8,560 nt of DNA from an uncultured bacterium (GTDB lineage Bacteria; Bacillota; Clostridia; Lachnospirales; Anaerotignaceae). The position numbers and the translations under genes were made by a program. Every line of letters starts with the position of its first letter. Position 1 is the first letter of the stretch. This document shows, piece by piece, positions 4,417 to 8,560 of this stretch. The notes under the pieces were generated by a model. That model was not told where the DNA came from and made no database searches. It saw only the letters and a list, made by a program, of their open reading frames with translations. The stretch covers positions 1 through 8,560 of the forward strand of contig CAJMNV010000087.1 of the NCBI GenBank assembly GCA_905214825.1, read 5' to 3'.

Positions 4417-7209
4417 TTATTGTATGCCAAAATTTTCATCAGATGGTGGTATGGGATTGGCAGGCTCTGCCGGTATTGTGGTATCAGGTGGTGTTTGTGG
4501 TGTTTGTGGTGTTTGTGGTGTCACAGGTGTTTCTGGGTGATTATGCTGTGGTGTATCACCTGATGTATTTTCATTTTGTGTACCATCTGTGTCTGTTTCA
4601 TCGGGTGTATTTGTTTCATCTGTTTCTGTTGTGTCTGTTTTCTCCGATGTATGGGATATGTCACAAGTTTGACTGATGTCAATATCCATACGTCCAGAAG
4701 AGATAGAGCCTGGTTTGCTCAATATTTTGGTTCCATCTACGGCAAGCACAACGGTCATTTTATCTGTTTCTGGGCAGTTTTCTCCTGCCAATTTGCCGGA
4801 TTCTTTGCACACAACAAATGATTTATGTGCATCGCATACTTTGCCACCACCCTTGAAATCGGAAGCGGCAATGTCAGAACGTGTGGTATAACCATAATAG
4901 TCTTGGCCACACAATTCTGTTGCGGTATTGCCTGTCACGGCACAAACAGTCATGCCAACAATGCCATTTGGTTTTGTAAAATCTTTGTTTGGCAAATTTT
5001 CGTGTATTTGGTTCATGACATGACGCCAGATTTTCAAATGGGCACTGCCGGGGACATCCATTTGTTTTGATGTATCATATCCCATCCAAATACCTGCGGT
5101 ATAGTAGGGAGTATAACCATAAAATGTCAAATCGACGTTATCATTTGTGGTACCGGTTTTACCAGCCACAGTCATACCACTTAGTCTTGCAGCACCACCT
5201 GTACCGCCTGTGATAACATCTTTCATCATATCTGTCAATAAATAAGCGGTGGTTTCTTTTAATACTCTTGTACCGACTTTGTTGCGGTTATCCAATAATA
5301 CATTGCCATCGTGGTCGTATACTACACTGTAATACAGCGGTTCATAATAAGTACCGCCATTTGCGATGGTTGCATAAGCCCCTGTCATTTCCAATACAGA
5401 AACCCCTTGTGTCAAACCACCCAATGCAGTGGTTGCGGCTTTATCTTCTTCTGTGATATGTTCCAGACCGAGTTTTTTCATATATTCATAAGATGTTTCT
5501 GCACCAACCATCATAAATGTTTTGACAGCCAGTATATTCATGGAATCACGAATACCTTCTCTGACAGTCAAAGGCCCAAAAAATCTCCTTTGCCAGTTTT
5601 GGGGTGACCATGAACCATATGTCACAGGTTCGTCAATGATTACAGAGCCGGGCATCAAAATGCCTGTATCAATGGCAGGGGCATAAGATGCCAAAGGTTT
5701 CATTGCAGAACCTTGTTGCCTTAACCCTTGTGTGGCACGGTTGAATACAGAATCACCCGGTTTTTGCCCTCTGCCCCCAACAACGGCTTTGATATGTCCA
5801 TTTTGTTGGTTCATGATAACCATTGCGGATTGCAATGATTTGGAAATGGTGACTTTATCCAATACCAATGTGTGGGTATCGTCTAACAATTCGTCTTTTA
5901 CAGATTGCACAAAAGCATTGACCTCTGCCTCACTACCAACCGTTGTTTTGCGTTCGTAATGAGATTGGTTGGTGGATTCATCTGGATTTGTGGTATCCAA
6001 CACAGAAATCAAATATGTAACGTCTAACACACCATCACTGGGCGGGAACATACTGTCATCTACAAATGTGTTGTCTAATATATTTTGCATATTGACATTC
6101 ATGGTGGTATGTATTTGCAAACCGTTGTTGTAAATCATTTTATATGCTTGTGCAGAAGTGTAGCCCAATTTTGTCAAATCTTTTGCCAACTGGTCAATCA
6201 TGGCTTCCACAAAATAGTTATGGTTGGCAACGCCCGTTTCTTCTTGTGTGGTATTACAAATCAAATTGCTGTAAATATCTTCTGCCAATGCGGTATCATA
6301 CTCGGATTTTGTAATAAATTCTAATTCCAGCATTTTATCCAATACCAATGTTTGTCTTTTTTTATTGTTTTCCGGTTTGGTATCCGGAGCGTATATACTG
6401 GGGTTGTTGGTGATGGAAGCAATACTTGCACTTTCTGCCAATGTCAAATCGGAAACATGCTTGCCGAAATAATATTGCGATGCGGATTCCACGCCGTTCA
6501 AGCCATGGCTGAGTGCAATGGTGTTGAGATATAATTCCAATATATAATCTTTTGCAGCTTTTTTTGAACCCAGTTGGTCTTCTAAACTATCTTCCAAATT
6601 TATTGCCAAGTATTGCTCTTTGACTTTTCGGGTAATGCTTTTTTCCCGACTCAATACTTCGTTTTTGATTAGCTGTTGGGTAATGGTACTTGCCCCTTGT
6701 GAAAATTCAAAATTTTTGATATTGTGAACCATCGCACGGAATATTCCTCGTACATCAATCCCACCATGTTCATAAAAACGTTCATCTTCAATGGCAATGA
6801 CTGCTTGTTGCATATGCAATGGAATTTCTGATAAATTCACATATTCTCTGTTTTCGTTACCATGCAGTTTGTCTACTTCGTTGCCTTGATCGTCATAAAT
6901 AATAGAAGTATAAGACTGTGGCATGACATCAGATGTGTTTAACATTTCTGTGCCTTGCAAAATACCAAACACAGTACCAAGTCCTGCACCAACAATGGCA
7001 AAAATAATCAATACCAACACAATCAACAAAATTTTTGTAATCTTTTTTTTCGGTTTCTTTTTCTTTCTTTTCTGGTGATTATTTTGATTGTGTGTATTGG
7101 GCGGTTGCTCATTCATGGCAGCATTGCGACGGGTACGTGGGCCACCTGCGTATGGCTCTTGTCGCTGTGTATATGCACTTGGTCGTGTTCTGTGTTGAGA
7201 ATCACTCAT
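4417..7209 (-). CDS. Class A penicillin-binding protein (bifunctional peptidoglycan glycosyltransferase/transpeptidase)
   Basis: This 930-aa, PBP1A-like enzyme polymerises lipid II into glycan strands and cross-links the peptides on the outer face of the membrane. Residues 1-57 are a basic, Asn/Gln-rich cytoplasmic tail, and 58-82 the single membrane anchor. The GT51 domain shows EDERFYEHGG (141-150, catalytic Glu141), GASTITQQL (172-180) and RKVKEQYLA (194-202). The transpeptidase shows SAMK (501-504, acylated Ser501), SMN (556-558) and KTGT (684-687). All catalytic motifs are intact. After the transpeptidase comes a segment with six Cys (756, 767, 792, 801, 812, 849), including two C-x10-C units, CAVTGNTATELC and CKESGKLAGENC. 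It ends with a Thr/Asp/Pro tail from about 855, holding TPQ repeats, probably a wall-spanning spacer. The start is fixed by AAAGGAGGT (7226-7218), 8 nt before ATG 7209. It is a single-gene unit with its own promoter and terminator, divergent from yunB. Function is certain; which PBP1A/1B/1F-like paralogue it is cannot be said. Confidence 0.97.
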   Translation of the reverse strand: MSDSQHRTRPSAYTQRQEPYAGGPRTRRNAAMNEQPPNTHNQNNHQKRKKKKPKKKITKILLIVLVLIIFAIVGAGLGTVFGILQGTEMLNTSDVMPQSYTSIIYDDQGNEVDKLHGNENREYVNLSEIPLHMQQAVIAIEDERFYEHGGIDVRGIFRAMVHNIKNFEFSQGASTITQQLIKNEVLSREKSITRKVKEQYLAINLEDSLEDQLGSKKAAKDYILELYLNTIALSHGLNGVESASQYYFGKHVSDLTLAESASIASITNNPSIYAPDTKPENNKKRQTLVLDKMLELEFITKSEYDTALAEDIYSNLICNTTQEETGVANHNYFVEAMIDQLAKDLTKLGYTSAQAYKMIYNNGLQIHTTMNVNMQNILDNTFVDDSMFPPSDGVLDVTYLISVLDTTNPDESTNQSHYERKTTVGSEAEVNAFVQSVKDELLDDTHTLVLDKVTISKSLQSAMVIMNQQNGHIKAVVGGRGQKPGDSVFNRATQGLRQQGSAMKPLASYAPAIDTGILMPGSVIIDEPVTYGSWSPQNWQRRFFGPLTVREGIRDSMNILAVKTFMMVGAETSYEYMKKLGLEHITEEDKAATTALGGLTQGVSVLEMTGAYATIANGGTYYEPLYYSVVYDHDGNVLLDNRNKVGTRVLKETTAYLLTDMMKDVITGGTGGAARLSGMTVAGKTGTTNDNVDLTFYGYTPYYTAGIWMGYDTSKQMDVPGSAHLKIWRHVMNQIHENLPNKDFTKPNGIVGMTVCAVTGNTATELCGQDYYGYTTRSDIAASDFKGGGKVCDAHKSFVVCKESGKLAGENCPETDKMTVVLAVDGTKILSKPGSISSGRMDIDISQTCDISHTSEKTDTTETDETNTPDETDTDGTQNENTSGDTPQHNHPETPVTPQTPQTPQTPPDTTIPAEPANPIPPSDENFGIQ
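4491..4517 (-). repeat. Three tandem 9-bp repeats encoding TPQ units in the PBP tail
   Basis: GTGTTTGTG occurs three times in a row on the plus strand (4491-4499, 4500-4508, 4509-4517), encoding the T-P-Q repeats near residues 897-905 of the PBP. Such in-frame repeats can change copy number by slippage without breaking the gene. They lie in the disordered extracellular tail, so length changes would be tolerated. Confidence 0.85.
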
Positions 7210-7234
7210 GCTGAAAAACCTCCTTTACCTGTTG

Positions 7235-7263
7235 ATTATATCAGATTTCATAACATAGATAAA
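7235..7263 (-). promoter_or_regulatory. Extended -10 promoter of the class A PBP gene
   Basis: On the minus strand a perfect TATAAT (7240-7235) is preceded by TGA, an extended -10 (TGN) element. A weak -35, TTTATC (7263-7258), lies 17 bp upstream. The start site would fall near 7228, immediately before the AAAGGAGGT ribosome binding site, so the leader is only about 20 nt. Confidence 0.65.
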
Positions 7264-7337
7264 GAAAAAATATTGAGAAACAATTTCAAAATTTCTAAAA
7301 TTCTATAAATTTTGCCTATTTTTCCAATCAAAAAATA

Positions 7338-7357
7338 TTTTTTGGTATACCAAAAAA
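7338..7357. repeat. Perfect 20-bp palindrome in the divergent PBP/yunB intergenic region
   Basis: TTTTTTGGTATACCAAAAAA reads the same on both strands without a gap. It lies about 75 bp upstream of the PBP -35 box and just upstream of the proposed yunB promoter. Its GGTATACC core looks like a dimeric-repressor operator. Because there is no loop and no adjacent coding end, it is a poor terminator. The surrounding 7264-7337 stretch is AT-rich with no gene that I can support. Confidence 0.6.
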
Positions 7358-7365
7358 ACGTATTT

Positions 7366-7393
7366 TCATATATTGGCAATAGTATCATATAAA
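7366..7393 (+). promoter_or_regulatory. Possible sigma-E (mother-cell sporulation) promoter of yunB
   Basis: TCATATA (7366-7372) resembles the sigma-E -35 (KMATATT) and CATATAAA (7386-7393) its -10 (CATACAAT-like), with 13 bp between; this spacing is at the short end of the usual range. The start site would be near 7400, just ahead of the yunB ATG at 7414. In this AT-rich context such matches can arise by chance. The support is that yunB is a mother-cell sporulation gene in Bacillus subtilis. Confidence 0.38.
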
Positions 7394-7413
7394 AAATAAG
7401 GTCGTGGATATAG

Positions 7414-8073
7414 ATGTTGCAACATAAACGAAAAAAACGACATCCTATCATATATTCGTTTTTGTTTTTTTTAGGGTTGTTTTTGTGTGTTTTATTGTGT
7501 ACAACAATATTTGACAGTCGTTTTGCAGAAATTACAAAAGAAATTTCACATATAGAATCAAAAATTACAGCAAATCGTATCATCGATACAGCACTTTCGC
7601 AAACAATGGAAGAATTGCAAGTTTCAGCAGAAGATTTTTATATACAAGATACGATGTCACAAAAAGCAGTTACCGCAAACACAATGGCAATCAACACATT
7701 TTGCACCACATTGAGCAGTTATATTACAAAAAATATGAAAAATCTCAAAAATGAAACCATTGATATTCCATTTGGTAATTTTTTTGATGTGGATATTTTG
7801 GCAAACACAGGACCGGATATTTCGTTTTCTATGCAGCCAAAAGGTGTGGCAACTGTGGATTATGAAACGGCAATGACAACAGGTGGCATCAATCAAATTC
7901 ATTTTCAAATATGGCTCGATATTGCTTTGGAAATCCAAATTGTCAATCCGTTGTATCATGAAAGCATTCCCATGCAACGAAAAATCATGTTGGTGGATAC
8001 CATATTCAGTGGAGATATTCCCAATCAGTATATGCAATTTCATTCTGACAGTTTGCCTATTGACAGAAATTGA
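7414..8073 (+). CDS. yunB: Sporulation protein YunB
   Basis: The 219-aa product has a basic N-terminus (residues 1-10), one membrane span (about 12-32) and an extracytoplasmic domain. Family features in order: ITANRIIDTAL (51-61), the region VTANTMAINTF (86-96), IDIPFGNFFDVDILANTGPDISFSMQPKG (116-144) and the signature GGINQIHFQIWLDIALEI (157-174), ending with SGDIPNQYMQF (199-209). The size and motif order agree with YunB, a sporulation protein found across spore-forming Firmicutes and known in B. subtilis as a mother-cell gene; its biochemical function is not established. The start at 7414 is firm because an in-frame TAG directly precedes it; the ribosome binding site is weak (AAGGT at 7398-7402). 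The stop codon overlaps the possible -35 box of the next gene and no terminator follows, so read-through into the next gene is possible. The presence of yunB is the best evidence that the organism forms spores. Confidence 0.88.
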   Translation: MLQHKRKKRHPIIYSFLFFLGLFLCVLLCTTIFDSRFAEITKEISHIESKITANRIIDTALSQTMEELQVSAEDFYIQDTMSQKAVTANTMAINTFCTTLSSYITKNMKNLKNETIDIPFGNFFDVDILANTGPDISFSMQPKGVATVDYETAMTTGGINQIHFQIWLDIALEIQIVNPLYHESIPMQRKIMLVDTIFSGDIPNQYMQFHSDSLPIDRN

Positions 8074-8098
8074 AAAATATTTTTAAATATAGTATGAT
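8070..8098 (+). promoter_or_regulatory. Probable sigma-A promoter of the unrecognised gene at the right edge
   Basis: TTGAAA (8070-8075, overlapping the yunB stop) and TATGAT (8093-8098) are 17 bp apart. A perfect TTGACA at 8060-8065 is an alternative -35, pairing with the poorer -10 TTAAAT (8083-8088). The leader, about 50 nt, contains a small ATATAT-TCGC-ATATAT hairpin (8119-8134) ahead of the ribosome binding site. Confidence 0.5.
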
Positions 8099-8154
8099 AA
8101 ACGAAAAAGTCGTACATGATATATTCGCATATATTTTGAATGGAGGGAAAGAAT

Positions 8155-8560
8155 ATGATTCGTACAATAAAGGATTTTTTGGAAGAAGTTGGTGGACTTT
8201 CTTTTAATAATGGTGATTTTTGGGCAGTGCGTGATAAATTCCGTGACCAAGAAATTGATGCTTTTGTCAAATGTTTTTTACCGGGTACTGAAATATTAAG
8301 AGATGGCAAAAACAATACACCTGTTGCATTAAAAGGCCTTGCAGATACAGATAAAGGTACAACCGGAACAGAAGAAATTGATTTTCATGGTTTGCAATTA
8401 TATGATTTTTCAGATACCACAGGAGAATGGGTGGTTGTGACATTCCCGGATTTGGAAACATTGGAAAAACATTTGCTCAGTGAAGCAGGGTATTTGAATT
8501 TTTACAGTACACAAATGTTTGTATTTGAAGATGGTGTACACAAACCTTTTGAAATTATGT
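8155..8560 (+). CDS. Protein of unknown function, 5' part (135 codons), runs off the right edge
   Basis: The start ATG 8155 has a good ribosome binding site, GGAGGG (8142-8147), 7 nt upstream, and the frame stays open to the end of the window. The visible product begins MIRTIKDFLEEVGGLSF and includes FWAVRDKFRDQEIDAFVKCF (about residues 22-41), GKNNTPVALKGLADTDKG, then EIDFHGLQLYDFSDTTGEW and VVVTFPDLETLEKHLLSEAG, and ends near VFEDGVHKPFEIM. It is acidic, with no signal peptide and no membrane span, so it is likely cytoplasmic. The strong hydrophobic/aromatic pattern and coding-like codon use support a real gene. I do not recognise the family and see no catalytic motif. It follows yunB by 81 nt with its own promoter; no terminator separates them, so co-expression is possible. 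Confidence 0.8.
   Translation, partial: MIRTIKDFLEEVGGLSFNNGDFWAVRDKFRDQEIDAFVKCFLPGTEILRDGKNNTPVALKGLADTDKGTTGTEEIDFHGLQLYDFSDTTGEWVVVTFPDLETLEKHLLSEAGYLNFYSTQMFVFEDGVHKPFEIM

Noticed and set aside
5854..6351. An 18-bp exact repeat (5854-5871 and 6334-6351) in the PBP gene
   Set aside because: Both copies encode TLVLDK in unrelated parts of the protein, and the flanks differ; most likely chance in coding DNA with limited codon choice, not a mobile or recombination element.
7248..7583. 111-codon minus-strand open frame spanning the PBP upstream region and the start of yunB
   Set aside because: It would run through the PBP promoter, the palindrome and the yunB start. Its translation is Ile/Phe/Asn-rich low complexity with no ribosome binding site that I can see.
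8119..8134. ATATAT-TCGC-ATATAT hairpin in the leader of the last gene, considered as a riboswitch or thermosensor
   Set aside because: The stem has only six A-U pairs and does not sequester the ribosome binding site; the leader of about 50 nt is too short for a known riboswitch.
1..8560. CRISPR arrays, tRNA/rRNA genes, insertion sequences, integrase or att sites
   Set aside because: I looked on both strands and saw no spaced direct repeats, no tRNA-like cloverleaf ends, no transposase or integrase motifs and no flanking direct repeats around mcrBC.

Overview
The window is AT-rich, low-GC DNA from what looks like an endospore-forming Firmicute, probably a Clostridia-class anaerobe. The evidence is a recognisable YunB-type sporulation gene, strong AAGGAGG-type ribosome binding sites, A/T-rich codon choice, a class A penicillin-binding protein with a long Thr/Pro/Asp tail, and a PadR/HAAS-like membrane regulator pair. 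I cannot assign a genus.

Layout from left to right. (1) The 3' end of a plus-strand polysaccharide deacetylase (NodB domain), closed by a strong hairpin terminator. (2) A plus-strand two-gene operon: a six-span membrane protein with an HAAS/DUF1700-like N-terminus, then a PadR-family regulator whose start overlaps it by 7 nt. It has its own promoter and ends in a terminator that can work from both sides. (3) A convergent minus-strand mcrB-mcrC operon, read from about 4309 down to 1583, joined by an ATGA stop/start overlap. It is a type IV, modification-dependent restriction system of the McrBC kind, with its own promoter at 4316-4344. (4) A minus-strand class A PBP (930 aa) with its own extended -10 promoter and terminator. 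(5) A divergent, AT-rich intergenic region holding a perfect 20-bp palindrome and a possible sigma-E promoter. (6) Plus-strand yunB. (7) The 5' part of an unrecognised gene that runs off the right edge.

Functionally, most of the window concerns the cell envelope and sporulation (deacetylase, PBP, YunB), with a one-operon defence module inserted between the PBP and the PadR pair. The McrBC operon is the only clear accessory system. Its target-reading N-terminal region is not one of the recognition domains I can name, which makes it the best lead. I found no tRNA, rRNA, CRISPR array, insertion sequence or integrase. Nothing here amounts to a clearly new system. The other leads are the palindrome, the paired-cysteine modules of the PBP, and the unknown gene at the right edge.
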